From: Agapetus fuscipes
Lineage: Eukaryota; Arthropoda; Insecta; Trichoptera; Glossosomatidae
Direction: 5' to 3'
DNA: 64,000 bases
Assembly (NCBI GenBank): GCA_951799405.1
Contig: OX637345.1
Coordinates: forward strand, 5,270,001 to 5,334,000
Positions 32,612 to 41,600 of this stretch are shown here, piece after piece. Position 1 is the first letter of the stretch. Every line of letters starts with the position of its first letter. A program made the translations under genes and the position numbers. The notes beneath the pieces were generated by a model that saw nothing but the letters and a program-made list of their open reading frames with translations, did not search any database and was not told the DNA's origin.

Positions 32612-32890
32612 AATATTAGGATGATTTATTTGGTGAGCGCTATTTTAGTGCGAATCACACCTCAAGAGGCGTCTGCGATTTTTATCGTCGCTATAGAAAG
32701 CGCCAATACTCAAGCGAGATCCAATTGCTGTAAAGGTGGATGGGACTTTTGTAAAGGCAGATGCATTTTTCAATCCAGTGAAGAGCATATTTGAAAATGT
32801 AAACGTTTTGTTTTTTGTGCTCCAGCGGGATTCAAACCCATAACCTTCCATTAACGAGTCCGAAGCGTTAACACTAGACTACGGATCGGT
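32612..32890 (-). mobile_element. SINE-B, full length
   Basis: The minus-strand head ACCGATCCGTAGTCTAGTGT is followed by the body, the tail CTTGAGGTGTGATTCGCACT, and then AAATAAATCATCCTAATATT. Confidence 0.85.
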
Positions 32891-32949
32891 TGATAAATTT
32901 GTCGTTAGCTCGCGTTTTCGACATGGTATGTCATTCACTGGTTTTTTTT

Positions 32950-33185
32950 ATTTGATATGAGGTTGACCACCCATACGGTAAAAAAACAGTTCACTTTGCT
33001 AATGTCATTCCTGTTTTAGGAAAGGTCGGCAAAAGTTGCGGCGTTTTTGTTAATTTGAGAAAGGCTTTTGAAGTTGTACATTCACATGCCGCATGTGTAA
33101 GCGAGAACCTGTCAGCTTGTGAAAATGCATTTAATATGAATCTTAAATGTTATACTCCTTTGAAACATAGATTAAAGATTATAGA
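32950..33185 (+). repeat. Family C copy
   Basis: It begins TGATATGAGGTTGACCACCC and ends TTGAAACATAGATTAAAGATT. Confidence 0.6.
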
Positions 33186-33555
33186 AGTGCATAGTCCAAA
33201 AGGTCTTAATCAAGAAAAAAAGAAATGTTTTTTTACAATTTGAAATTGAAGTTTTTGAATCTTGCCAAATCCAATACTTTTTTTATTTCATTTTCCAAGG
33301 CAAAGACCCCACAAGCAAAGATGCGTATCTGCCTTATAAAATAAAAGTGAGGGTAAATCGAATGAGTCGACGGAGCCATGTGAGTTTGGGCGTACAAGGC
33401 CTGGGGGTGGTTTACGAAGGAGGAGGCAAAAAAATAAAGAATTTAGGATTCAGTAAATAAAATAAATAAATACCAATGTGTTGAATCAGCTTTTAAATAG
33501 AGTTTATTTTTTTAGTGTTTATTTTTTTTGTACTATAGTACTTCATAGTCTTGTT
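33186..33555. other. Unassigned sequence
   Basis: No gene or repeat family recognised. Confidence 0.35.
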
Positions 33556-33645
33556 GATCTTGAGAATTGGCGCTTACTATAGCGACCGAGTTTGCAGAGG
33601 GCTTTTGAGGTGTGATTCACACAAAAACAGTGCTTAACAAATATA
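33556..33645 (+). mobile_element. SINE-B / LINE-1 3' tail fragment
   Basis: TCTTGAGAATTGGCGCTTAC, then TTTTGAGGTGTGATTCACAC and AAAACAGTGC. Only the shared tail is present. Confidence 0.6.
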
Positions 33646-34035
33646 TAATCTATAATCTAAGTTGCCAAGATGTATTAACATTTAAAACTCATATCAAAAT
33701 AAATGCATGCCCACCAACAGACACGTTTAAGTTCGCGCTTACAAATGCTAAATTTGTAGGTACTTACAAATTAAAACCAAACCTCATATGGAAATAAACC
33801 CTGCAACTTTTGCAGTATGTGTGTTCAGTTTCATACTGTAAAAATGATTCACTTTGCCAATGTCACCCCTGTTGCAGGGAAGGAGGGCAAACGTTACAGG
33901 GTTCATTTGAGGTTTGGATTTTAACTTGTAAGTACATATTATGCAGCATGTGCAAGCGCAAACTCATACGTGTCTGCTTGTGAAAATGCATATAATGTGA
34001 ATCCCATATGTACCGTATATTTGCAACTTAGATTA
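33646..34035. repeat. Two family C copies, head to head
   Basis: A minus-strand copy (33646-33815) meets a plus-strand copy (33820-34035) near their 5' ends. The first has lost its GGTATGAGGCTGACC start. Confidence 0.6.
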
Positions 34036-34054
34036 TATTTGATTGGTCAGTACG

Positions 34055-34132
34055 GCGTAAGTACCCCTAACCGTGAAAATAAAGGAGTTCCACATGTAAC
34101 GTGCGACCCCTCAGGAATAATGCTGTGAATTA
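34055..34132 (+). mobile_element. SINE-A 3' fragment
   Basis: CGGCGTAAGTACCCCTAACC and GTGCGACCCCTCAGGAATAA match the SINE-A 3' third. Confidence 0.5.
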
Positions 34133-34182
34133 CAATTGGTATAAGGTGTTTTTATTTAAAAAAAATCACCTTATACCAATTG
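34133..34182. repeat. 16-bp-arm hairpin
   Basis: CAATTGGTATAAGGTG at 34133 is answered by its exact reverse complement ending at 34182, with an A/T-rich 18-nt loop. It lies directly upstream of the 5S-like segment. Confidence 0.85.
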
Positions 34183-34293
34183 TTGTCACATGTTGAAAGC
34201 ACCGGTTCCCATAGATCACCGAAGTTAAGCAACATTGGGCGCGGACAGTACTTGGATGGGTGACCGCTCAGGTACACCGCGTGTCGTTGGCAT
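34183..34293 (+). pseudogene. 5S rRNA-derived segment
   Basis: GATCACCGAAGTTAAGCAAC, AGTACTTGGATGGGTGACCG and ACCGCGTGT are hallmark 5S rRNA strings, so the internal control region (A box and C box) is readable. About 110 nt are present against a usual ~120; the 5' terminus is replaced and a few bases differ from the consensus (TTGAAAGCACC). Three bases after the 3' end a SINE-B head begins. It is therefore a 5S pseudogene or the first module of a chimeric 5S-tRNA SINE, not a functional rRNA gene. Confidence 0.85.
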
Positions 34294-34295
34294 CT

Positions 34296-34386
34296 TGGAC
34301 CGGTCCGTAGTCCGTAGTGGCAACACTTCGGACTCGTAAATGGAAGGTTGTGGATTCGGATCCCGGCGGAGCACAAAAAAATATAC
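34296..34386 (+). mobile_element. SINE-B, 5' part (interrupted by Gypsy-1)
   Basis: GGACCGGTCCGTAGTCC starts the head and GGATCCCGGCGGAGCAC follows. The SINE breaks at ATATAC and resumes at 38357, with ATAC duplicated by the Gypsy insertion. Confidence 0.9.
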
Positions 34387-34859
34387 TGTTATGTAAATAT
34401 AAATATTGAAATAAGTATGGGTAGTTATAGTTATAAGAATCCTCATAGGTATAGGTAGGTAGGATCGATAATTGTGTATAAGTGTAGAATTCTCTAGGCT
34501 AAGTAGGTATTTGTTATAATTATAGGAATACTGTGTTACATTTGTAGGTAGGATTTTGGTTGTATCTCTAGGTAGTACGTGAAGCGTCGAGAAGTAATAA
34601 TTACTCTGGAACCGTCTGGCGACTTTAGTTCTGGATCATACTGCTCTGAAGAGTATAAAGGCGCGAATGGCCTGCAGAGCGGGGCAGTATCGTAGCGACT
34701 AACAAACACATCGCAGCCATCTGATCAGTGAACCGAAACCAATGGAATAATCGAGAAAGTAGTGTGAAAATAAATTTTGTAACTGTGTAAAATAAATAAC
34801 TATTGAAGAAGACCTGTGTATTTTTAATTTGAAGACAATTGAACCCTAATTTCGTAACA
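34387..34859 (+). repeat. Gypsy-1 5' LTR
   Basis: Begins TGTTATG and ends GTAACA. A TATAAA box lies at 34654-34659, and several AATAAA signals occur in the last 100 bp. It is similar to the Gypsy-2 LTRs, with scattered substitutions and small indels. Confidence 0.93.
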
Positions 34860-35549
34860 ATTGGCGTCAGGTGCGGAATTGTCAAGAAAAATTAAGATCT
34901 TCTTCCTAAAAATAAATAAAATAAATTAAATAGTGTTAAAATAAACTTTATTCAAATTGAACTTTGTGTGAACTGACTTTTGTGAAAACAAGTGTTTAAA
35001 TAAATTTTTGTTAAAAGAAAAGACGCAAAAGCAAGTTGCTTATAAATTCTGGAACATCATATGGAACATAATTCTGGACATAATTCTGGACATAACATAA
35101 TGACTATTTTACCGCATTGAGAAAGTCATCAAATTGGACCATAGTTTTTTTTATTATTGTGTGTGATTAAAAAAATAAAATAAATAAATACAAATCTTGA
35201 AAAATATTACAAAAGAACGTTCCAGATTCATCGAGAAAAAGTTTTTGAATAACTGCCCTTCGTTTACAAGTGTGTGAATGTACATTAAGTACCTACCTGT
35301 GTGGTTGAAAGACTTGAGACGAAATAAATAATTATGTACTATCAGACATTATTATGTAAAAAAATATTGGTGAATTAAAAATAAATATTAAAAGACAGTA
35401 CCTACTCACAGTGTAATCAGATAAATTATTATTTTTGCTAAAGTACGTATTCAAAACAGCTATATATATAAAACTCAAAACTTGTATTAAATAAATTTGA
35501 AAATATTTTTGTTTTGACGTAAATTTTGAAGTTTGTTAAAATAAAAAAA
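34860..35549 (+). promoter_or_regulatory. Gypsy-1 primer-binding site and 5' untranslated leader
   Basis: TGG at 34862 begins a tRNA-primer complement (TGGCGTCAGGTGCGG). The remaining ~670 bp leader is AT-rich and non-coding and is conserved in Gypsy-2, including the duplicated TTCTGGACATAA near 35080. It may hold the packaging signal (inference). Confidence 0.75.
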
Positions 35550-37883
35550 ATGGCTAAGGTGAACATCAAGGACCTCAAAGTCACTGAGCTTAAGAATGAG
35601 CTTCTGGAAAGGGACCTGGAGACCTCAGGAGGGAAGGCGGCCTTACAGGCACGCCTCATAGAGGCCTTGGAACAGACAGGCGAAGACCCGGCATATTTTG
35701 TCATGGCGTCTGGGGGGGACCGCGCCTTGGACGAGCTAAATATCAGCATCAACAGTAACCTGACAGGACTGAAGACTGAGATGGCTGACAACGCCAAGAC
35801 CCTGAAGGAGGACCTGGCAACCATGGAGGAGAAGATGACCAGCAACCTGACCGGGCTGGAGGAGAAGATGGCTGACAACGCCAAGACCCTGCAGGAGAAC
35901 CTGACCGGGCTGGAGGAGAAGATGACTGGGCTGGAGGAGAAGATGACCAGCAACCTGACCGGGCTGGAAAAGAAAGTGGCAGAAAGCTCGCGAGCAATGT
36001 CGGAGATTGAGGCCCGTGTGGCAAGCTTGGAGGACCGTCTGCGTGCCGAGCTGGCTGACAAGTGTCAGATGGAGTCCACCAGAATATCTCCCAAAGGCGG
36101 CCTTCACGACGAGACCGACCAGGGATGCTCAACTCCAACCAGGGTCACTAGAGGGGGTGATGACCCTTCGCTGGCGAAGCACAACCTCCCAACCTTCGAC
36201 GGGAAGACATCGTGGGAGGAGTATCTGACCCTCTTCGAGACGGCTGCCATGATGGGAGACTGGAGCCAGCAGAAGAAGGCTTCAGTTCTCAGCCTGTCAC
36301 TCCGAGGAGACGCTCTCAGAGTACTGCAGGCTATACCCCTGGACAACCGTGGTGACTTTGGGCAGCTGAAGCAGCGCTTGGATATGCGCTATGGCCACAA
36401 GTGCCTGGAGCAGCTGTACAAGTCGCAGCTGAACACAAGGGTGCAGAAGCCCAACGAGAGCCTCCAGGAGTTTGAAATGGACATCGCCCGCCTGGTACGA
36501 GACGCTTACCCGACAGCCTCCGACGACATCTGTGAGAGCTTGGCAGTGGACAAGTTCCTAAATGGATTGCGGGAATGGGAGACGCAACAAGCCGTAAAAC
36601 TGGCCCATCCCAAGGCTTTGAACGAGGCGCTCAGCCAAGCTCTCGAATTTGAGGCTGTCAAACAGTCCATCAGGGGCCACGCCAGGGTTTGTGCAATCAA
36701 GGCAGAGGAGGTCAAACCACCTACAACCGAGGAAATAATAGAAAAAGTGCTGCAGCAACTTGAGCCAACGAGACAGAAGGCGCACTGCTGGACGTGTGGC
36801 CAGCAAGGACACCTGAGCGCGAGGTGCCCAAAGTCTCAAGGACCGGAGAAATTGGAAGACGACCGCAAGGATGTAGAGACCACCATGGAGATGAACAAAC
36901 GGCTGAGGAAACAGCTCCAGGATGCCGAGAGAAAGGTCAAAGTCATGGAGACGGAGAACAGGCAGCTGACGAAGAACTTGGCCAGCAGTGAAAGGGTCCG
37001 GCGAACAGCGGAGGCCGAGAGGGACGAGTTGCACGAGACTGTGCTGAGCCTGGAGAGACAGAACAAGGGGCTTAAGACTAAGCTCCAGCAGCTGGAAGCT
37101 GGGCAGGGGCCCAGGACGAAGGACACCATCGCCAACCTGGAGTCCAAGATCAGCAACACCAAGGAGGCGGGAGCTCGAATGAAGGATAACCACCGGCCAA
37201 CTCAAAGAGCAAAGTGGTCAAACAATGACCAGCCCGCCCAGAGAGTACAAAAATGCGTCGCATCCAAAGAAGCGCCCCTGTTTGAGACGTTCTGGAGCAA
37301 GGTGCAAGAGGGACAGAAGATTCGCCATGGGGTGACCACAGAAGTCCACAAGGACTTATTTGAGGTCACTGGGGACCACACACTGGCATGCAGTGTACCG
37401 GAAGATCTAGATATGTCTAGAGGAATTGCACGGGTCTTCCGATACAAATTCGGAGAACCGCAACCCTCGAGCAGCCCGCAAGGAAGAGCTCTGAGACTAC
37501 CGAAGGGGCGTCAACAAGCATACTGCCTGGTTGTCCCGGATTCCAGCAACCTGGAAGAGGACTACAAGGCATTGTGGGACGGCCTTGTTGAGCTGCGTGA
37601 CTACATGTTGGAGGATCAGCAGGCGCGTCTGGCAATACCGAAGATGGGTGGCGGCCGCGCTAATCGAGACTGGCGGATAATCCGGAGTATGATTGAAGCA
37701 GTGTTCTCGGGAGTCGGCATCAGCGTCATGGTGTGCTGCGAGCAAGCGCAGCCGAGAGCCAGTGGGGAGAAATCCGTGGACTGCCACTTCTTCCTGACCA
37801 CAGGGTGTCGACGTGGATCAGCATGCCCCTACCTACACAGAGTCAAGACTGTTCCGGGACGAAACAGTCTAGGTGGGGGGTAG
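35550..37883 (+). CDS. Gag fused to macro domain and CCCH zinc finger (Gypsy-1)
   Basis: The 777-residue protein starts at an ATG in good context (AAAAATGG). Order: SAP-like helix-extension-helix (about 3-45, LKVTELKNELLERDL); long coiled coil with repeated LTGLEEKM units (about 65-175); capsid-like region (about 205-385, WEEYLTLFETAA, FDGKTSW); CCHC zinc knuckle CWTCGQQGHLSARC (413-426); second coiled coil (435-515); macro-like domain (about 594-730, MSRGIARVFRYKFG, LAIPKMGGG); and CCCH finger C-X7-C-X5-C-X3-H (745-763). The final Gly-Gly-Gly is encoded by the polypurine tract, and the stop abuts the 3' LTR. Compared with Gypsy-2 the whole of pol is missing, yet the frame is kept, so the module lies in one protein with Gag. 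Gag would form particles; the module's role is unknown. The macro assignment is by motif recognition. Confidence 0.88.
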   Translation: MAKVNIKDLKVTELKNELLERDLETSGGKAALQARLIEALEQTGEDPAYFVMASGGDRALDELNISINSNLTGLKTEMADNAKTLKEDLATMEEKMTSNLTGLEEKMADNAKTLQENLTGLEEKMTGLEEKMTSNLTGLEKKVAESSRAMSEIEARVASLEDRLRAELADKCQMESTRISPKGGLHDETDQGCSTPTRVTRGGDDPSLAKHNLPTFDGKTSWEEYLTLFETAAMMGDWSQQKKASVLSLSLRGDALRVLQAIPLDNRGDFGQLKQRLDMRYGHKCLEQLYKSQLNTRVQKPNESLQEFEMDIARLVRDAYPTASDDICESLAVDKFLNGLREWETQQAVKLAHPKALNEALSQALEFEAVKQSIRGHARVCAIKAEEVKPPTTEEIIEKVLQQLEPTRQKAHCWTCGQQGHLSARCPKSQGPEKLEDDRKDVETTMEMNKRLRKQLQDAERKVKVMETENRQLTKNLASSERVRRTAEAERDELHETVLSLERQNKGLKTKLQQLEAGQGPRTKDTIANLESKISNTKEAGARMKDNHRPTQRAKWSNNDQPAQRVQKCVASKEAPLFETFWSKVQEGQKIRHGVTTEVHKDLFEVTGDHTLACSVPEDLDMSRGIARVFRYKFGEPQPSSSPQGRALRLPKGRQQAYCLVVPDSSNLEEDYKALWDGLVELRDYMLEDQQARLAIPKMGGGRANRDWRIIRSMIEAVFSGVGISVMVCCEQAQPRASGEKSVDCHFFLTTGCRRGSACPYLHRVKTVPGRNSLGGG

Positions 37884-38356
37884 TGTTATGTAAATATAAA
37901 TATTGAAATAAGTATGGGTAGTTATAGTTATAAGAATCCTCATAGGTATAGGTAGGTAGGATCGATAATTGTGTATAAGTGTAGAATTCTCTAGGCTAAG
38001 TAGGTATTTGTTATAATTATAGGAATACTGTGTTACATTTGTAGGTAGGATTTTGGTTGTATCTCTAGGTAGTACGTGAAGCGTCGAGAAGTAATAATTA
38101 CTCTGGAACCGTCTGGCGACTTTAGTTCTGGATCATACTGCTCTGAAGAGTATAAAGGCGCGAATGGCCTGCAGAGCGGGGCAGTATCGTAGCGACTAAC
38201 AAACACATCGCAGCCATCTGATCAGTGAACCGAAACCAATGGAATAATCGAGAAAGTAGTGTGAAAATAAATTTTGTAACTGTGTAAAATAAATAACTAT
38301 TGAAGAAGACCTGTGTATTTTTAATTTGAAGACAATTGAACCCTAATTTCGTAACA
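37884..38356 (+). repeat. Gypsy-1 3' LTR
   Basis: No difference from the 5' LTR was found by eye over 473 bp. It follows the polypurine tract and the TAG stop directly. Confidence 0.93.
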
Positions 38357-38580
38357 ATACCATTTATATTTCGAATGTGCTCTTCGCTGAGTTGAAAAAT
38401 TCATAAACCTTTACCAAAGACCGGTCACTGAAAGGTCCATCCAACCTTACAACAACTGGGTCTTGCTTGAGAATTGGCGCTTTCTACAGCGACGACCAAG
38501 CTCGCAGAGGGCTCTTGAGGTGTGATACACACAAAAACAGCGCTCACCAAATAAATCATCCTAATATTATTATTATTAGA
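38357..38580 (+). mobile_element. SINE-B, 3' part (interrupted by Gypsy-1)
   Basis: It resumes at ATACCATTTATATTTCGAAT and ends with TCTTGAGGTGTGATACACAC, AAAACAGCGCTC and AAATAAATCATCCTAATATT plus an ATT repeat. The tail is the closest match to the 3' end of LINE-1. Confidence 0.9.
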
Positions 38581-39180
38581 GAGTGAATAGGGTTATTAAA
38601 CAAATCCTACAAAAAAAAATAATTATCTTTCAAATGAGTCACTATATATAAGCACAGCTCCCTAGATTTTTTACGCGGGCATCCCTTTGTCTACCGACCC
38701 TAGCAGCTGCCGTAGGGGGAGGGAGGGAGTCCTGTCGATAATCGCCATCTTTTATTGGAAATTCCGGGAATGATGGGCGCATAGCTGCCATACACCGTCA
38801 TTAGCGAGAGAGGTCATCTAAGGTACTGGAATACATGCCGAGGTGAAGAACCTTACTTTTTTATTTTTTATTTTTTATTTTATTTTATTTTATTCAGGAA
38901 AAAAACAACAAATTTCTTCGGATAATTACAATAAATCAGTAGATTAATAAATAATTGAAAAAATTGTCTCTACATTTTCCGTTAATAACAATAACAATAA
39001 AATTAATAATAATAATAACAATAACAAAATCAATGCATCATCAAAAAGCAATTGATACTTTCATAATTAAAAAAATATCAACATACAGGCACACATACAC
39101 ACCTCCATACATCCACACATCATGAGCACATTTTATTAACTACGTGTTTAAACAATTAAATATTAATATCATACATCACT
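38581..39180. other. Unassigned; A/T simple repeats at 38858-38896
   Basis: A TTTTA-rich tract and AATAAT-rich stretches (38980-39030) are present. No gene is seen. Confidence 0.35.
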
Positions 39181-39395
39181 CTGGAGGAAATGAAAGAAGT
39201 ATGCAAGGATAGAAAGAAATGGTGGTTGATCTGTGATGTTGGCGGCTAGGGTTTGTTAAAGTGAAATTGGTTTTATGATTTAGTTTTTTATGTCCATGTA
39301 TATATTGTCATTTTCATTCTTTGATTTAAAAAATGTAATTTGTCATGTATGTTCCTTGACTTATAGGACTTGACTTACGACTCGGATGCTTTAAA
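39181..39395 (+). pseudogene. LINE-2 RT terminus and partial 3' UTR
   Basis: The plus strand reads EEMKEVCKDRKKWWLI and stops at TAG (39247-39249), matching the last codons at 2413-2470. The UTR follows to CCTTGACTTATAGG, where the family C unit breaks off. Confidence 0.65.
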
Positions 39396-39583
39396 TTACG
39401 AATATATTCCATGATACACCAATTATGAGCTTTCCCCGATCAGAGACAGTGTTGAAGGTCCTTGATGAATAAAGTTTCTGTAAGCTAGTGAGTCTGTGAA
39501 CAGATCTTGAAATTCCAAAGGATCTATTGACTGAAATGTGCTGCTACGAGGAAGCTCAAAGGATTGCCTTTGATATGGAAAAA

Positions 39584-39844
39584 GGTCCAAGTGGAACCCA
39601 CTTATTTTTGCAGGTAAGGGCCTTACGCCAACTACTTAAATCAAAGAGAGGGTTTCCAAGCATCCGAGGGGGCTGGTACTCATTTATTGTGAAGGCTGAG
39701 TAAGCTTTGTTGGTATTTTATTTTGGAGTTCGAAATAAACACTAAAACCGGAAATCATTTTTCACACCCTCGCGCTCGGTGGGATTCGAACCAGAGCTAA
39801 CGGCATGAAATGCAAGCACTCTACCAAATGGGCTATCGACCTGA
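39584..39844 (-). mobile_element. SINE-A, 3'-truncated
   Basis: The minus-strand head TTCAGGTCGATAGCCCATTT and B box GGTTCGAATCCCACCGAG are recognisable. A small insertion (CGAGCG) lies after the B box. Confidence 0.8.
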
Positions 39845-40309
39845 ACGGATTGAATCAGAAATAAAATAATCTAAAACAACAAAATATGTATTAAAATAAT
39901 ACAAGTTTTTTGCTATAGGTTTCAAATACAATCAGTAAAGAAACCATAGATAATATTAAGGTTCAAACATACAGAACGATACAAGAACTGACCGGAATAT
40001 GTTCAACATGTTCTGTTTGAGTACTGTTACGATTTTTGGTTGGGATACTTTTCAAATAAAACTCTACTCTTCTTTTTACTTATTTATTTTACACGTTTAT
40101 ATTTATTTTTACAAAGACACTTTCATTTATTTCATTACACTTGGTTTTAGTTCACTGGTCGAATTTGTTAATTGTATGTATTGGTGGAGTTCACAGATAA
40201 GACTGACTAGTGCAAGCAACTTGCACCCTTTTATACTAAGAGAGTCGAACACTCCGAAACATATTTTTGCTCGATGCTTCTCGAAGTACTTATCCTAGAG
40301 ACTTCTTCT
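39845..40309. other. Unassigned sequence
   Basis: A 99-codon open frame (39999-40298) has no recognisable domain and overlaps the start of the family F hairpin. I do not call it a gene. Confidence 0.35.
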
Positions 40310-40525
40310 TCTCTATTGATGCTGGAGTGATGTTTTCCGGGATCTGTTGCCGTGGTCTGTGGGAGCTGGAGCTTCCGGACATTTCGCCCATTTCTACGAT
40401 GGGCTTCTTCATCATCATCATACTTCACGCTGAAGAAGCCCATCGTAGAAATGGGCGAAACGTCCGGAAGCTCTAGCTCCCACAGACCACGGCAACAGAT
40501 CCAGAAAAACATCACTCCATCATCA
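40310..40525. mobile_element. Family F foldback element, about 95-bp arms
   Basis: The left arm (about 40318-40412) and right arm (about 40429-40523) are near-perfect reverse complements sharing GATCTGTTGCCGTGGTCTGT and TTTCTACGATGGGCTTCTTC, separated by a short ATC-rich spacer. Each arm carries a hammerhead-like core. There is no coding capacity. Partial copies are at 1-125 and 3291-3370. Confidence 0.85.
40423..40470 (+). ncRNA. Hammerhead-ribozyme-like motif (family F, right arm)
   Basis: In order: CTTC (40423-40426), a bulged A, CG, CTGAAGA (40430-40436), one extra A, stem II GCCCAT/ATGGGC (40438-40443 and 40451-40456), GAAAC (40457-40461), GTC, then CGGAAG (40465-40470). CG pairs with CG and GAAG pairs with CTTC, giving a six-pair stem I with one bulge. 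ACGT in GAAACGTC is self-complementary, which suits a two-molecule stem III, with predicted cleavage after GTC. The opposite arm (minus, 40372-40416) has ATGAAGA and GAAAT and is probably dead. The extra base before stem II is the main doubt. Confidence 0.55.
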
Positions 40526-40704
40526 TCAGCCGGCCGTGTAAGCCTAAAACTCTTATTTGATTTCTCTATTTACACACAATTATCAATCCTACCCACCAAC
40601 ACAACAAAGAATTCCTATAACTAATACTTATACATATTTTAATATTTACATTACCTATTTACATAACAGTCCCTATAGACATACGCATGTGGAAGATATA
40701 ACTT
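40526..40704. other. Unassigned sequence
   Basis: ACACAATTATCAATCCTACC and ACTAATACTTATACATATTT loosely resemble parts of the Gypsy LTR read on the minus strand, so a decayed LTR remnant is possible. No gene is seen. Confidence 0.25.
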
Positions 40705-40918
40705 TTGCCTACTATTAAGCAGAGAAAGCTAATGCACTTCGGTCACATTTTGAGGCATGAGAAATATCACCTTCTCCATCTTATTAAACGGAAAAAAGAT
40801 TGAGGAAAAATGAGCTCGGTAACGCCAAAGGACATCGTGGCTGAAAAACCAGCGAAAATGGTTCAACAAAAGCACCACTTTCGAGCCGCAGCATCCAAGA
40901 TAAGTGTAGTTTTATAAA
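40705..40918 (+). pseudogene. LINE reverse-transcriptase C-terminal fragment
   Basis: The plus strand reads RKLMHFGHILRHEKYHLLHL and, after an in-frame TGA, TPKDIVAEKPAKMVQQKHHF. The same block is on the minus strand at 59185-59500. It resembles the post-RT region of RTE-type elements. Confidence 0.65.
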
Positions 40919-41226
40919 TGTAAGATTTTATGTCTGTGAATGTTTACTTATGATTGTGTGTCTGTGTGTTTTTACTTACTTGTGTGTCTGTAGATGTTTT
41001 AATTTTGGATGGTTTAACAAACTAGTGTTAGCTTTAAGCTTCTCATTGAGAAGATTTTGGCATGGTCTGGTGTATTCCAGAGTAGCCTTTATTCACCGAT
41101 AAATACAGATCGTAGTGCTTTGAAACAGGATTAGTACCTCTTCCGTTGAGCGGGATAGTACAAAAGGTTAAGTGTGAACCAAATTTGAGTAAATTGTGTA
41201 AAATAAATTTAATCGAAATTTTTAAA
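40919..41226. other. Unassigned sequence
   Basis: A TGTGTGTCTGTG-rich stretch near 40955 is the only pattern noticed. Confidence 0.35.
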
Positions 41227-41600
41227 ATGTTTCAGCGGAAACTTTGTAGAACTCCATTTTAATTTAAAAAAATGAAAAAAAACTTTGTTTTATTCTACCA
41301 TGTTTTTATTTGAATTTGTTACAAAAACAAACCAAAATAAGTGAGTTGACCGGTTTCGGCCTCTAGGGCATCTTCAGAGTAACTGTAACTGTAACTGTTC
41401 AGAGTAACAGAGTAACTGTAACTGTCAGAGTAACTTCAGTTACTCTGAAGATGGCCTAGAGGCCGAAACCGGTCAACTCACTCATTTTGGTTTGTTTTCG
41501 TAACAAATTCAAATAAAAACATAGTAGAATAAAACAAAGTTTTTTTTATTTTTTTAAATTTAAATGGAAAATTTATTGTATTGAATCCAAGTAAATCGTT
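41227..41600. mobile_element. Family B foldback element with two hammerhead-like cores
   Basis: Two opposed arms (about 41260-41400 and 41440-41545) share AACTTTGTTTTATTCTAC and GACCGGTTTCGGCCTCTAGG. The plus-strand core is CTGAAGA (41445-41451), extra T, GGCC-TAGA-GGCC, then GAAACCGGTC (41465-41474). The minus-strand core lies at 41349-41377. The spacer between them has expanded into AACTGT-type repeats. The outer sequence matches 10604-10845. Confidence 0.8.

Larger units (their letters stand above)
34387..38356 (+). mobile_element. Gypsy-1: short Gag-macro LTR retrotransposon
   Basis: This 3,970-bp element has 473-bp LTRs (34387-34859 and 37884-38356) that look identical by eye, and a 4-bp ATAC target duplication (34383-34386, 38357-38360). 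A primer-binding site starts TGGCGTCAGGTGCGG at 34862 and the polypurine tract is AGGTGGGGGG at 37871-37880. One open frame encodes Gag fused to the macro/CCCH module. Protease, RT, RNase H and integrase are missing, so mobilisation would need enzymes from a complete relative such as Gypsy-2. The identical LTRs and open frame mark a very recent insertion. Confidence 0.92.

Noticed and set aside
34183..34293. Functional 5S rRNA gene
   Set aside because: The 5' end is missing or replaced, the body has substitutions, and the segment is joined to a SINE.
34645..34665. CTGAAGA in the Gypsy LTR as another hammerhead core
   Set aside because: No GAAAC follows after a hairpin; the string is part of the TATA-box region.
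35438..36061. Long antisense open frames over gag (also 36558-37205 on the minus strand)
   Set aside because: They mirror the GC-rich, repeat-coding gag sequence and have low-complexity Ser/Leu-rich products. The sense frame has clear domains.
39999..40298. 99-codon open frame as a host gene
   Set aside because: No domain, a hydrophobic low-complexity product, and overlap with a foldback element.
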